Shown here in pieces: positions 1 to 8,973 of a stretch of 64,000 nt of DNA. The notes under the pieces were generated by a model. That model made no database searches, was not told where the DNA came from, and saw only the letters and a list, made by a program, of their open reading frames with translations. This DNA is from Hanstruepera flava (lineage in GTDB: Bacteria > Bacteroidota > Bacteroidia > Flavobacteriales > Flavobacteriaceae), in assembly GCF_023634025.1 (NCBI RefSeq), contig NZ_JALJCW010000001.1, forward strand, positions 719,501 through 783,500, in the 5' to 3' direction. Numbering within the stretch: the first letter of the stretch is position 1; the number at the start of each line of letters is the position of its first letter. Position numbers and translations under genes: made by a program.

Positions 1-1922
1 CCATTCCGGATTCGGTGGATGCTGTACAATATAAAGTGGTTGCTAAAGCTGGTGACTTTAGTGATGGCGAACAAAATGCGATGCCGGTTTTATCCAATCG
101 CATGTTGGTGACTGAAACCTTACCTATGTGGATAAAGAGTAATGAAACCAGAACTTTTACGTTGGATAAACTAAAAACAAATACCTCAACAACACTCAAG
201 CACCATAAACTGACGTTGGAAATGACTTCCAATCCTGCTTGGTATGCTGTTCAAGCGTTGCCTTACCTTATGGAGTATCCTTACGAGTGTAACGAGCAAA
301 CTTTTAGTCGTTATTATGCCAATGCATTGGCGAGTCATATTGCCAATAGTAATCCGCGTATTCAAGAGGTCTTCAACCAATGGCGAAACACTGATGCCCT
401 ATTATCTAATTTAGAAAAGAATGAGGAATTAAAAAACATCCTTATTCAAGAAACGCCTTGGTTACGTGATGCCCAAAGTGAAACCGAACAAAAAAAGCGT
501 ATTGCCTTGTTGTTTGATCTCAATAAAATGAACAACGAGTTGCAAAATGCCTTAAGAAAACTGGAACAAAATCAAATGAGCAATGGTGCTTGGCCTTGGT
601 TCCATGGGGGACGTGAAAACCGATTTATTACCCAGCATATCATCACTGGATTTGGTCACTTGAAGCACTTAAATGTTGTTCAAAATGATAGTGAAGCATC
701 AATGATCAAAAAAGCCATAAGGTATTTGGATACAGAATTTGTAGAAGAATATAAAGACCTTACTAAATACAATAAGGATGTTGATTTAAGCAAAGACCAT
801 TTAAGTCATACGCAATTGCATTATTTATACATGCGAAGCTTCTTCCCAGAGGTTAAGCAATCTAAAAAGGTCCAGGAGATTTCGGCTTACTACTTGTCAC
901 AGATTCAGAAGTATTGGTTGAGTCGTTCATTATATTCCAAAGGACTCATGGCATTGATTGCTCACCGAATGGAAGATGATGCCACATCTGGAAAAATATT
1001 GAAATCACTTAAAGAAAATAGCATTACCAATGAAGAATTGGGTATGTATTGGAAAGAAAATACAGCGTCTTGGTATTGGTATCAAGCACCCATTGAAACC
1101 CAAGCCTTACTGATTGAAGCCTTTTCTGAAATTGAAAATGATGTAAAGACTATTGACAATCTTAAAATCTGGTTATTAAAAAACAAGCAAACCAATAAAT
1201 GGGAAACAACCAAAGCCACTACCGAAGCTGTGTATGCTTTGTTGCTTCAAGGTAACGATTGGTTAAGTGTTACAGAAGCTGTTGATGTGCTGGTTGGTGG
1301 TGAAAAAATAGAACCTTCAAAATTAGAAAACGTGAAAGTAGAAGCCGGAACAGGCTATTACAAAACGGCTTGGAATACCCAAGACATAAAACCTGACATG
1401 GCAGAAGTAACCTTAACCAAAAAAGGTGATGGTATTGCTTGGGGAGGCTTATACTGGCAATACTTTGAGGATTTGGATAAGATTATTTCAGCAGAGACAC
1501 CATTGAAACTAAAGAAAAGGTTATTTAAAAAAATCAATACCGATACTGGTGAAGAAATCACAGAAATTACCCAAGACACTAATTTAAAAGTAGGTGATTT
1601 AGTTCGCGTTCGTATTGAACTCCGAAGTGATAGGGATATGGAATTTATTCACATGAAGGATATGCGTGCATCAGGTTTAGAACCCGTAAACGTATTATCA
1701 AAATACAAATGGCAAGATGGATTGGGCTACTATGAGAGCACTAAAGATGCTAGTACCAATTTCTTTTTTGACTATTTACCAAAAGGCGTTTACGTATTTG
1801 AATATGACTTACGCGTTAATAATGCCGGTAACATGAGCAATGGCATCACAACCATTCAAAGTATGTACGCTCCAGAATTCAGCAGTCATAGCGAAGGTGT
1901 TAGAGTATCAGTTAACAATTAA
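1..1922 (+). CDS. alpha-2-macroglobulin family protein, C-terminal part (5' end outside window)
   Basis: The reading frame is open from the first bases of the window, so the gene starts upstream. What remains is about 640 residues of a family whose members are usually 1500-2000 residues. The thioester motif C-N-E-Q is encoded at 288-299, and the alpha/alpha-toroid thioester domain follows, with the typical Trp-rich stretch near 590-610. The rest is the receptor-binding-like end. Bacterial alpha-2-macroglobulins are envelope proteins that trap attacking proteases through the reactive thioester. The family call and the motif are clear, but the periplasmic or surface location is inferred because the signal peptide lies outside the window. 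The stop codon runs into a strong hairpin terminator. Confidence 0.93.
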   Translation, partial: IPDSVDAVQYKVVAKAGDFSDGEQNAMPVLSNRMLVTETLPMWIKSNETRTFTLDKLKTNTSTTLKHHKLTLEMTSNPAWYAVQALPYLMEYPYECNEQTFSRYYANALASHIANSNPRIQEVFNQWRNTDALLSNLEKNEELKNILIQETPWLRDAQSETEQKKRIALLFDLNKMNNELQNALRKLEQNQMSNGAWPWFHGGRENRFITQHIITGFGHLKHLNVVQNDSEASMIKKAIRYLDTEFVEEYKDLTKYNKDVDLSKDHLSHTQLHYLYMRSFFPEVKQSKKVQEISAYYLSQIQKYWLSRSLYSKGLMALIAHRMEDDATSGKILKSLKENSITNEELGMYWKENTASWYWYQAPIETQALLIEAFSEIENDVKTIDNLKIWLLKNKQTNKWETTKATTEAVYALLLQGNDWLSVTEAVDVLVGGEKIEPSKLENVKVEAGTGYYKTAWNTQDIKPDMAEVTLTKKGDGIAWGGLYWQYFEDLDKIISAETPLKLKKRLFKKINTDTGEEITEITQDTNLKVGDLVRVRIELRSDRDMEFIHMKDMRASGLEPVNVLSKYKWQDGLGYYESTKDASTNFFFDYLPKGVYVFEYDLRVNNAGNMSNGITTIQSMYAPEFSSHSEGVRVSVNN

Positions 1923-1924
1923 AC

Positions 1925-1955
1925 AAAAAGGCTTCAAAATTTGAAGCCTTTTTTT
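1925..1955. terminator. bidirectional Rho-independent terminator
   Basis: An inverted repeat, AAAAAGGCTTCAAA followed by TTTGAAGCCTTTTT, has A and T tracts on both sides, so it can stop transcription from either direction. It separates the macroglobulin gene from the convergent SDR gene, whose last codons overlap its right edge. Confidence 0.85.
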
Positions 1956-2676
1956 ATTTACTTGGCGGTGTTGTTGGACGCACTTCAATTTTACTTGGTA
2001 GTGTTCTTGGATGCATTTTTAATAAATCAACAACCAGTTCCCCAATATCCTCACTCTGTATTTTCCAAGCATCACTATCGCTTGGCTCATTACCATTAAA
2101 ATGTGTAGACACAGAACCTGGCATGATGGTACTTACTTTAATGCCGTATTGTCTTAAATCTAGCATCACAGCTTGTGTAAACCCTGTAACACCAAACTTA
2201 CTGGCATTGTAAGCAGATCCATTTGCAAAGAAATTTGTTCCTGCCAAACTTGAAATAGTAATGAAGTAACCTTTGGATGCCTTTAAAGCATCTACACTGG
2301 CTTTTATAGTATAAAAAGCACCTGTTAAATTGGTGTCTATTGTTTCTTGCCATTGCGCACTAGTTAAATCTTCAATACTTGCAAAATGTCCAATGCCAGC
2401 ATTGGCAACTACTACATCTAAAGTCCCGAAAGCTTCCAATATTTGGTTTACTGCCACTTTTTGACTCTCTAAATTGCGTACATCAGCTTGTAAACCAATT
2501 GCTTTTGCTTCCGTAGTGTTTTTTGTGTTTAATAAGTCTGCAGCTTCCCTCGCAGCGGTACTACTCCGACTTGTAATAGCCACATGAATACCTTGTTGAA
2601 GTAAACTTTGAGCAACACCAAATCCAATGCCTTTGCTTCCTCCCGTTACTAATGCTACTTTATTTTTTAAATTCAT
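1954..2676 (-). CDS. SDR family NAD(P)-dependent oxidoreductase
   Basis: A classical short-chain dehydrogenase of 240 residues. The nucleotide-binding motif TGGSKGIG is at residues 11-18, the NAG motif (VANAG) is in the middle, and the catalytic Ser and Tyr-x-x-x-Lys (SAYNASK) are intact. The substrate cannot be read from the sequence; the protein resembles 3-ketoacyl-ACP reductase-like and sepiapterin-reductase-like SDRs. It follows the DinB-like gene after 6 bases and is probably co-transcribed with it. The coding end overlaps the shared terminator with the upstream macroglobulin gene. Confidence 0.9.
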   Translation of the reverse strand: MNLKNKVALVTGGSKGIGFGVAQSLLQQGIHVAITSRSSTAAREAADLLNTKNTTEAKAIGLQADVRNLESQKVAVNQILEAFGTLDVVVANAGIGHFASIEDLTSAQWQETIDTNLTGAFYTIKASVDALKASKGYFITISSLAGTNFFANGSAYNASKFGVTGFTQAVMLDLRQYGIKVSTIMPGSVSTHFNGNEPSDSDAWKIQSEDIGELVVDLLKMHPRTLPSKIEVRPTTPPSK

Positions 2677-2682
2677 TATCTA

Positions 2683-3240
2683 TTAATTTGGTAATCGTTT
2701 TTTAAGTAATAATATCTGTCCCAAATGACTGGATTGATGCTCCATAACATGGTACCAGCCCCAATGGTTATTCATGTTTCCTGCAGCATTCAATTCAGCT
2801 AGCCAAGCATCGTCTTTTTGCTTCATCAATTCTATAGTTTTATTTCGCACTTCGGTATAGGCGTCCAAATAATATTGAACATTATGGCCTTGATATTTGT
2901 CCCGCGCTTCTTTACCTAAACTCATGGCTGTTCCCCATTGTTCTTCCTCTTCTTCATTGAATTCCCGCCCTTCAAAAGTATAAACTTGATAAAAGGCTTC
3001 AGTGGCTGCCAAATGCATGATTAAAGAACCTATCCTGTTTGCCTTATCATCCATTAAATAATCCAATTCTTCTACTGATAAATCTTTCACTGTTCGTTCC
3101 ACGCGATTTTTCATATCATTGAGCATGGATACCAAAGTGCCAACTTGAGGTGAATAATCGTCCATTGGTCCAACAGTATTCTGCGCTTTAACCGAAACAG
3201 TCATGATAAGAGCGACCAATAATTTAGCAAGTGTTTTCAT
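2683..3240 (-). CDS. DinB-like four-helix protein with signal peptide
   Basis: 185 residues. The N-terminus is a cleavable signal peptide ending in V-K-A-Q near residue 20. The body matches the DinB/YfiT four-helix bundle: a His in the first helix region (MHLAATE) and a terminal H-x-x-x-H pair (EHQSSH) give the usual three-His metal site. DinB-like proteins often act as metal-dependent thiol transferases (as with bacillithiol), but a secreted member has no obvious thiol cofactor, so the role is open. An acidic run of five Glu occurs mid-protein. It is the first gene of a two-gene unit with the SDR. Confidence 0.8.
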   Translation of the reverse strand: MKTLAKLLVALIMTVSVKAQNTVGPMDDYSPQVGTLVSMLNDMKNRVERTVKDLSVEELDYLMDDKANRIGSLIMHLAATEAFYQVYTFEGREFNEEEEEQWGTAMSLGKEARDKYQGHNVQYYLDAYTEVRNKTIELMKQKDDAWLAELNAAGNMNNHWGWYHVMEHQSSHLGQILLLKKRLPN

Positions 3241-3322
3241 TTTTTTGATTTTTAGTTTATCAAATAAAGTGAAACAAAAGCATTATAAGAAGATAATTAA
3301 CAGCTACTTAACTTAAAAAAGA

Positions 3323-3835
3323 CTATTTAGCTTTTGGTGGAAATCCTTGAAGCACTTTGTCAATAACTACTTTAAATTGGGCTTCTCGAGCTTCTGGTGT
3401 ATTTTCAGGCATATACGGTTCGTTACTTGCTGCCTGCCAAACCAATTGTTCGGTTTGTGCATCGACAAAATCAAAAATAATTTGTCTAGAAAGGTTACCA
3501 TCACCTACAGGAACACCTACAGAAACACCTCCTCCTCCTGTTCCAACACCAAAGCCTACAGAAGTACTGGATTGTGTGTCTTGGCGATAAGAACTTGCAA
3601 TATCAATTAAAAAATCAGGATCATTAGACATAGTAAATCCTTTGGCCTCAAGAGCAATGTTTAGCTGTCTAAAAAAACGTTTATTGTCTAATTGACTCAA
3701 ACCTGTTTCCATATTATCAAAATAATGGTAGGTTTTATATTTGGTAAAGTCTGTACCTTTTTGATAATCGTAATTAACCGTTACACCACAAGAAACAAAT
3801 AATAAGAGATATATAATTAATGCTAACTTTTTCAT
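3323..3835 (-). CDS. DUF4136 domain lipoprotein
   Basis: About 170 residues. I place the start at the ATG at 3835 because it begins a lipoprotein signal (MKKLALIIYLLLFVSC) with its lipobox Cys near residue 16; the frame is open further upstream but that would add a non-signal extension overlapping the channel gene. After the Cys comes the DUF4136 pattern: Y-x-x-x-T-D-F-x-x-Y-K-T-Y near the start, D-F-L-I-D in the middle, a Gly-rich loop and a final L-V-W-Q-A region. The protein is probably held in the outer membrane facing the periplasm. Function is unknown. It lies 22 bases after the channel gene on the same strand. Confidence 0.85.
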   Translation of the reverse strand: MKKLALIIYLLLFVSCGVTVNYDYQKGTDFTKYKTYHYFDNMETGLSQLDNKRFFRQLNIALEAKGFTMSNDPDFLIDIASSYRQDTQSSTSVGFGVGTGGGGVSVGVPVGDGNLSRQIIFDFVDAQTEQLVWQAASNEPYMPENTPEAREAQFKVVIDKVLQGFPPKAK

Positions 3836-3857
3836 TTTTATTTTAAAGATAATAAAA

Positions 3858-4565
3858 TTAAGCGTCTTTTTTATCAACCGATTTGGTTAAAGCTGAAGAA
3901 ATAATCCCTGTTGGAATAGCTACAATTCCTAAACCAATAAGCAGAATAAAAAATGTAAACACTTTTCCGCCAACAGTAATAGGGTACACATCTCCATAAC
4001 CTACAGTTGTAAGCGTTACAATTGCCCACCATAGACTATCAAAAATTGAAGAAAAATGTTCGGGTTGGGCTTCGTTTTCAAAATAATATATACCAACCGA
4101 CGAGAAGTATATGAGAATTAATGTGATAAATAAAAACAGTAAAATCTCTTCTTTTGCTGATTTAATAGCTGTTGTAAAGTGGATCATAGCCCTATTATAT
4201 CGGACTAATTTTAAAATTCTAAATAATCTCAAAAATCTTAAAGCCCTTAAAGAGCGTAGATCTATTCCAAAAGACAAATAAAAAGGTAAAATGGCTAAAA
4301 GATCGATTATTCCAAAAAAACTAAATATAAACCTAGGCTTACTATCTGCCACATAAATTCGTAACAGATATTCAATAGTAAAAACTACCACACAAAACAC
4401 CTCAATACTATATAAAATAGTTTTTGTTTCGGGTTTTAAATTCGGAATGGTTTCAACTGAAAAAGTAACTATAGAGAGAAGTATCAAGCATTGTATAAAA
4501 ATAGCAAAGATTTTGCTGGCTCTATTATCATTAAATTCAACAATACGCTTGATATACTGCCTCAT
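3858..4565 (-). CDS. voltage-gated potassium channel (Kv-like ion transporter)
   Basis: 235 residues with six predicted membrane segments. The S4 segment carries a charge every third residue (R107, R110, R113, R116, K119, R122), the pattern of a voltage sensor. The pore loop holds the K+ selectivity filter TVGYGD at 187-192, followed by S6. Only a short tail follows S6, so there is no cytoplasmic TrkA-type or cyclic-nucleotide domain. It would conduct K+ across the inner membrane in response to depolarisation. It sits 12 bases after obg in a minus-strand run of housekeeping genes. Confidence 0.93.
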   Translation of the reverse strand: MRQYIKRIVEFNDNRASKIFAIFIQCLILLSIVTFSVETIPNLKPETKTILYSIEVFCVVVFTIEYLLRIYVADSKPRFIFSFFGIIDLLAILPFYLSFGIDLRSLRALRFLRLFRILKLVRYNRAMIHFTTAIKSAKEEILLFLFITLILIYFSSVGIYYFENEAQPEHFSSIFDSLWWAIVTLTTVGYGDVYPITVGGKVFTFFILLIGLGIVAIPTGIISSALTKSVDKKDA

Positions 4566-4577
4566 ATAGAGAATAGT

Positions 4578-5576
4578 TTAGTCTTGTAACATGGTCCAGA
4601 GCTTGTCTTTTAACTCCTGTAGACCCTTTTGTGCTACTGAAGATATAAATAAATAATCTATTGGTAAATTGTTATCCAATTCTTCTTGTAATTCAGCTTT
4701 TAATTCATCGTCAAGCATATCACTTTTTGAAATGGCAATTATGCGTTCCTTATCCAACATTTCTGGATTATACCGCTTTAGCTCATCCAACAGAATATCA
4801 TACTGCTTCTTAATATCATCGGCATCTGCGGGAATTAGAAATAGTAATACCGAATTACGTTCAATATGACGTAAAAAATAATGCCCTAAACCACGGCCTT
4901 CAGCTGCTCCTTCTATAATTCCAGGAATATCAGCCATTACAAAGGTTTGATGATCACGATATTCTACAATTCCTAAATTTGGCTTTAGTGTTGTGAATTC
5001 GTAATCGGCTATTTTGGGCTTGGCTGCAGTAATAACAGATAATAAAGTAGATTTCCCAGCATTTGGGAATCCAACCAAGCCTACATCAGCCAATACTTTT
5101 AATTCTAGAATGATATCACGCTCCTGACCTGGAATACCTGGTTGCGCATAACGTGGTGTTTGGTTGGTAGAACTTTTAAAATGCCAGTTACCACGACCAC
5201 CCATACCACCTTCGGCGATTATCTTTTCTTCACCATGATCGGTTATTTCGAAAAGTATCTCATTCGTTTCTTTATCACGAACAACGGTTCCCAAAGGCAC
5301 ATCCATATAAATATCTTCTCCATCGGCTCCAGTACTGCGCTGTTTACTACCATGCTCTCCATGACCAGCTTTAAAATGACGTTTGAATTTATAGGTGTAA
5401 AGTGTCCAAAGATTTTGATTTCCTCGAATAATTACATGGCCACCACGTCCGCCATCTCCTCCATCTGGACCACCTTTTTCAATATATTTCTCACGATGTA
5501 AGTGCGCAGAGCCTTTACCACCATTTCCAGACGACACATACAGTTTTACGTAATCAACAAAGTTACCTTCAGTCAT
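4578..5576 (-). CDS. obg: Obg/CgtA family GTPase
   Basis: 332 residues. The Gly-rich Obg fold fills residues 1-160, including dense G-G-x-G-G-x-G-G repeats around 35-47. The G domain follows, with P-loop GFPNAGKST at 169-177, DIPG at 216-219 and a G4 motif reading SKSD (283-286) instead of the usual NKxD. It ends soon after the G domain without the C-terminal OCT extension found in some Gram-positive Obg proteins. The family acts in 50S ribosome maturation and in (p)ppGpp-linked growth control. It stands downstream of the Hpt-Adk fusion and the PLDc_N gene, probably in the same transcript. Confidence 0.97.
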   Translation of the reverse strand: MTEGNFVDYVKLYVSSGNGGKGSAHLHREKYIEKGGPDGGDGGRGGHVIIRGNQNLWTLYTYKFKRHFKAGHGEHGSKQRSTGADGEDIYMDVPLGTVVRDKETNEILFEITDHGEEKIIAEGGMGGRGNWHFKSSTNQTPRYAQPGIPGQERDIILELKVLADVGLVGFPNAGKSTLLSVITAAKPKIADYEFTTLKPNLGIVEYRDHQTFVMADIPGIIEGAAEGRGLGHYFLRHIERNSVLLFLIPADADDIKKQYDILLDELKRYNPEMLDKERIIAISKSDMLDDELKAELQEELDNNLPIDYLFISSVAQKGLQELKDKLWTMLQD

Positions 5577-5595
5577 AATCTATACCCCAAATAAT

Positions 5596-5847
5596 TTAAT
5601 ACTTGATATAATTTTGTTTGCTATTTCTTATTTCAAAAGCTTTTTGCCTTGGTCTTCCAATTAAAAAATATAGCACAGAACCAAGAAGTGGTAAAAATAA
5701 AACCACTAAAACCCAGATTAATTTATCATTATTTGGAAAAGTTTTACTTACAATACTTATTAATGCTAAAATTGGAAGCAGTAGTAATGAGAGGATTGTA
5801 AAAATTAAAATAATTTGCCAAATTCCAATAGCTAAAAAAATCATCAT
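5596..5847 (-). CDS. small PLDc_N-type membrane protein
   Basis: About 83 residues with two hydrophobic segments. The second half (NNDKLIWVLVVLFLPLLGS followed by a Tyr-Phe-Leu-Ile-Gly-Arg end) matches the phospholipase D nuclease N-terminal domain, a two-helix module also found alone in Bacteroidota. No HKD catalytic motif is present, so it is not itself a phospholipase. I use the paired ATGs at 5847/5844, just past the Hpt-Adk stop codon; an upstream in-frame ATG at 5865 would overlap that gene. Function is unknown. Confidence 0.75.
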   Translation of the reverse strand: MMIFLAIGIWQIILIFTILSLLLLPILALISIVSKTFPNNDKLIWVLVVLFLPLLGSVLYFLIGRPRQKAFEIRNSKQNYIKY

Positions 5848-5851
5848 AGAA

Positions 5852-6961
5852 TTACAGCTTATCAATTACGTCACTCAACCTAATCGTAATATCCTCTATA
5901 CTTCCCACGCCATCAACACCATAATACTTATCTTGTCCAGCGTAATAATCTTTTAAAATTGCTGTTTTCTTGTAGTATTCCGTAATACGGTTTCTAATAA
6001 TGGATTCGTCTGCATCATCTGCACGGCCACTACTCTTTCCACGCTCCAAAAGACGTTCTACCAAAATCTCGTCATCAACCTCCAATGCTATCATGGCATT
6101 TATTTGAGAATCCTTACTATCCATTAATTCATCTAATGCTTCTGCTTGAGCATTGGTTCTTGGAAAACCATCGAAGATAAAACCTTTGGCATCGGCATTC
6201 TTTTCAACTTCAGCATTTAGCATGTCAATAGTTACCTGATCAGGAACTAGTTCACCTTTATCCATATACGATTTAGCTAACATACCTAAAGCCGTTTCGT
6301 TTTTAATATTAAAACGAAATACATCGCCTGTGGAAATGTGTACTAAATTGTACTTTTCCTTTAAAAAATTTGCTTGTGTTCCTTTTCCTGCTCCTGGTGG
6401 GCCAAATAGCACGATATTTGTCATGTGTTGTGTTGTTTTTAATTGATATATTTCAGGTAAGTCTCTTCCCAATCCATCATAGTCAAGTCCGTAGCCCACT
6501 ATAAATTTGTTAGGAATTTCAATACCTACATAATGTAGTTTAAAGTCTTTTTTATATGCTTCTGGCTTGTAAAACAAAGTTGCAATAAGCAATTGCTTAA
6601 CATTTTCATTTTTAAAAATACGATGCACTTCATGCAAGGTATTGCCAGAATCAATAATATCTTCTAAAATAACAACTGTACGTCCTGTTAAATCTTGGGT
6701 CAATCCTATTAAGCGTTGAATATCTTCGGTTGATTTCACACCTTCATAAGAAGCCAATTTTATAAACGTTACTTCGCAAGGCTTTGGATACTTTTTTACA
6801 AAATCGCTAACAAACATAAACGACCCATTTAAAATTCCAATAAATACTGGAACTTCATCGCCTAAATCGCTAGCAATGACATCGACCATCTTGGAAACAG
6901 CTTTTTGAATGTCTTGTTCAGATATAAAGGGCTTGAAGTATAAATCGTGGAGTTTAATCAC
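5852..6961 (-). CDS. adk: fused hypoxanthine phosphoribosyltransferase-adenylate kinase
   Basis: 369 residues in one uninterrupted frame. Residues 1-175 are a 6-oxopurine phosphoribosyltransferase with the PRPP loop VILEDIIDSGNT at 97-108. Residues 180-369 are a complete short-lid adenylate kinase: P-loop GPPGAGKGT at 187-195, DGFPR at 264-268 and an Arg-rich lid near 307-316. The kinase part begins with Met180 (6424), the normal start of stand-alone Adk, but no promoter box or ribosome site is visible there, so I read it as one bifunctional protein. Hpt makes IMP/GMP from base plus PRPP, and Adk balances AMP, ADP and ATP. A TATCTTTG box lies upstream. Confidence 0.93.
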   Translation of the reverse strand: MIKLHDLYFKPFISEQDIQKAVSKMVDVIASDLGDEVPVFIGILNGSFMFVSDFVKKYPKPCEVTFIKLASYEGVKSTEDIQRLIGLTQDLTGRTVVILEDIIDSGNTLHEVHRIFKNENVKQLLIATLFYKPEAYKKDFKLHYVGIEIPNKFIVGYGLDYDGLGRDLPEIYQLKTTQHMTNIVLFGPPGAGKGTQANFLKEKYNLVHISTGDVFRFNIKNETALGMLAKSYMDKGELVPDQVTIDMLNAEVEKNADAKGFIFDGFPRTNAQAEALDELMDSKDSQINAMIALEVDDEILVERLLERGKSSGRADDADESIIRNRITEYYKKTAILKDYYAGQDKYYGVDGVGSIEDITIRLSDVIDKL

Positions 6962-6982
6962 TTGCTTATTATTTTAGAAACG

Positions 6983-6990
6983 CAAAGATA
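6983..6990 (-). promoter_or_regulatory. putative -7 box of hpt-adk
   Basis: TATCTTTG on the minus strand matches the Bacteroidota consensus TAnnTTTG and lies about 22 bases before the start codon. No clear -33 element is visible, so this is a moderate call. Confidence 0.5.
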
Positions 6991-7065
6991 ATCATTTGAT
7001 TAAGGATTTGCGAATTCTCATTTAGATTGTTTAGCATTTAGTTTTTTTCGGAGGGTTTTGATTTG

Positions 7066-7073
7066 TACTTTTG
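7066..7073 (+). promoter_or_regulatory. putative -7 box of purKE
   Basis: TACTTTTG fits TAnnTTTG about 58 bases before the purK start chosen here. An in-frame ATG-less extension upstream overlaps this box, which supports the downstream start. Confidence 0.5.
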
Positions 7074-7131
7074 TGCAAAATCAAAGTATTGTTTCATTAA
7101 AAACAAACTTCCACTATTGTGGGAAATTAAT

Positions 7132-8286
7132 ATGAATTTTTTCTCTTCTGAATTTAAATTGGGTATACTAGGTGGTGGTCAACTAGGCAAAATGATGCTT
7201 ACCGAAACACGTAAGTTTGATATTTTCACTAAAGTTTTAGACCCAAGTCCTGAAGCGCCATGTAAGATTGCTTCAAACGATTTTCATGTGGGCGATTTAA
7301 TGGATTATGAGACCGTTGTTAGTTTTGGAAAAGATGTTGATGTATTGACTTTTGAAATTGAAAACGTTAATACAGACGCTTTAGAAACATTAGAAAAACA
7401 AGGTGTAAAAGTGTTTCCAAGCTCAAAAACATTACGCACCATTCAAAGTAAGGCTAAACAAAAATTGTTTTATCGTGACCATGAGATACCAACAGCTGAT
7501 TTTACACGTTTTGCCTACACGTCAGAAATTGAAGATGCCGTTAACAATGGTGGTTTAGAATTTCCATTTGTATGGAAAAGTGCGCAATTTGGTTACGATG
7601 GTAATGGTGTTAAAGTTGTTCGTTCGTTAGCAGATTTAGAGGACTTACCAAATGTGGAGTGTATTGCAGAAAAGATGATACCGTTTAAAAACGAATTATC
7701 AGTAATTGTAGCTCGAAATGTTGAAGGCAGTGTAAAAACATATCCTGTAGTTGAAATGGAATTTCATCCAGAAGCCAATCAAGTTGAGTATGTTATTTGT
7801 CCTGCCCGAATTGATGATTCTGTAGCTAAAAAAGCACAAAAAATTGCTTTACAGACTTCTAGAGCCTTTAACCATGTTGGTCTTTTAGCTGTTGAAATGT
7901 TTCAAACACAAGATGATAAAATCTTGGTTAATGAAGTGGCTCCAAGACCACACAATTCAGGACATCAAACTATTGAAGCCAGTTTTACGTCTCAATTTGA
8001 GCAACATATTAGAGCCATACTTAATTTGCCATTAGGAAAAACCGATAGTAAAGTTGGTGGAATTATGGTTAATTTAGTGGGAGCTGAAGGTTATACAGGC
8101 AATGTAAAGTATGAACATATTGAAGACATCATGAATATGGAAGGTGTAACGCCTCATATTTATGGGAAAAAACAAACACGTCCTTTTCGTAAAATGGGGC
8201 ATGTAACCATTGTACACGAAAATATTAGCGAAGCTAGGCAAGTTGCTGAAAAAGTTAAAAAAACCATTAAAGTTATAAGCGAATAA
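7132..8286 (+). CDS. purK: 5-(carboxyamino)imidazole ribonucleotide synthase
   Basis: 384 residues from the ATG at 7132, which immediately precedes the family N-terminus (the KLGILGGGQLG dinucleotide-like loop). The frame is open for 23 codons upstream, but that stretch contains the promoter box and does not resemble PurK. An ATP-grasp domain follows, with the typical NEVAPRPHNSGH motif in the second half. The enzyme uses ATP and bicarbonate to carboxylate AIR to N5-CAIR in purine synthesis. purE starts 2 bases after its stop codon, so the two are translationally close and catalyse consecutive steps. Confidence 0.96.
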   Translation: MNFFSSEFKLGILGGGQLGKMMLTETRKFDIFTKVLDPSPEAPCKIASNDFHVGDLMDYETVVSFGKDVDVLTFEIENVNTDALETLEKQGVKVFPSSKTLRTIQSKAKQKLFYRDHEIPTADFTRFAYTSEIEDAVNNGGLEFPFVWKSAQFGYDGNGVKVVRSLADLEDLPNVECIAEKMIPFKNELSVIVARNVEGSVKTYPVVEMEFHPEANQVEYVICPARIDDSVAKKAQKIALQTSRAFNHVGLLAVEMFQTQDDKILVNEVAPRPHNSGHQTIEASFTSQFEQHIRAILNLPLGKTDSKVGGIMVNLVGAEGYTGNVKYEHIEDIMNMEGVTPHIYGKKQTRPFRKMGHVTIVHENISEARQVAEKVKKTIKVISE

Positions 8287-8288
8287 TT

Positions 8289-8768
8289 ATGAGTAAAATT
8301 GGAGTTATCATGGGAAGCAAAAGCGATTTGCCAGTTATGCAAGACGCTATTGATATTTTAAAAGAATTAAATATTGAGGTAGAAGTCGATATTGTTTCGG
8401 CACACAGAACACCTGAAAAATTATTCGATTATGGAAAGCATGCACATACACGAGGGTTTTCAGTTATAATTGCTGGAGCTGGTGGTGCAGCCCACCTTCC
8501 TGGAATGATTGCTTCGTTATCACCACTTCCTGTTATTGGTGTACCCGTAAAAAGTAGTAATTCTATTGATGGCTGGGATTCTGTTTTATCAATTTTACAA
8601 ATGCCAGGCGGTGTTCCTGTTGCAACAGTAGCACTTAATGGTGCTAAAAATGCTGGTATTTTAGCCGCCCAAATTATTGGAAGTTCAAATAGCGATGTGC
8701 TAAATACTATTATTGAATACAAGGAAGGCCTTAAAGCTAAAGTCATAGAATCTTCCAAGAATTTATAA
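8289..8768 (+). CDS. purE: 5-(carboxyamino)imidazole ribonucleotide mutase
   Basis: 159 residues, full length for class I PurE. The N-terminal motif IMGSKSDLP with its catalytic region, the SAHRTPE loop and the GAGGAAHLPGM phosphate/substrate loop are all intact. The enzyme converts N5-CAIR from PurK into CAIR. It is the second gene of purKE and is followed at once by a perfect hairpin terminator. Confidence 0.97.
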   Translation: MSKIGVIMGSKSDLPVMQDAIDILKELNIEVEVDIVSAHRTPEKLFDYGKHAHTRGFSVIIAGAGGAAHLPGMIASLSPLPVIGVPVKSSNSIDGWDSVLSILQMPGGVPVATVALNGAKNAGILAAQIIGSSNSDVLNTIIEYKEGLKAKVIESSKNL

Positions 8769-8771
8769 CAA

Positions 8772-8799
8772 AAAAACCTCGGTAGTTACCGAGGTTTTT
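8772..8799. terminator. terminator after purE
   Basis: A perfect 13-bp stem, AAAAACCTCGGTA with TACCGAGGTTTTT, has a two-base loop. A and T tracts flank it, so it could act on both strands. Confidence 0.9.
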
Positions 8800-8973
8800 A
8801 ACGCTATTAATCAATAAATTTTTAAGAGTTTTAACTCTCATGAAAAATCTGCCACAAAAGTAGTATTAAATCTCATATTTGCAACATTTAATCCTCTTAA
8901 AATTAAGTTAATAATCATAAAATCAATTGATTAGTAAGAAAAGTATCACGTTGGATTTTATAAACAATTAAAA

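Noticed and set aside
1-1922. Frame break or truncation in the macroglobulin gene
   Set aside because: The frame is intact; the missing 5' part is simply outside the window.
3347-3610. Open frames on the plus strand opposite the DUF4136 gene
   Set aside because: They are antisense to a clear lipoprotein gene and translate to low-complexity Thr/Pro/Ser strings.
5142-5501. 119-codon open frame opposite obg
   Set aside because: Antisense shadow of the Gly-rich Obg domain (GG codons read as Thr/His/Ser); no start signal.
6422-6424. Met180 as a separate adenylate kinase start
   Set aside because: It is the usual Adk start residue, but no promoter box or ribosome site precedes it and the frame is continuous with Hpt.
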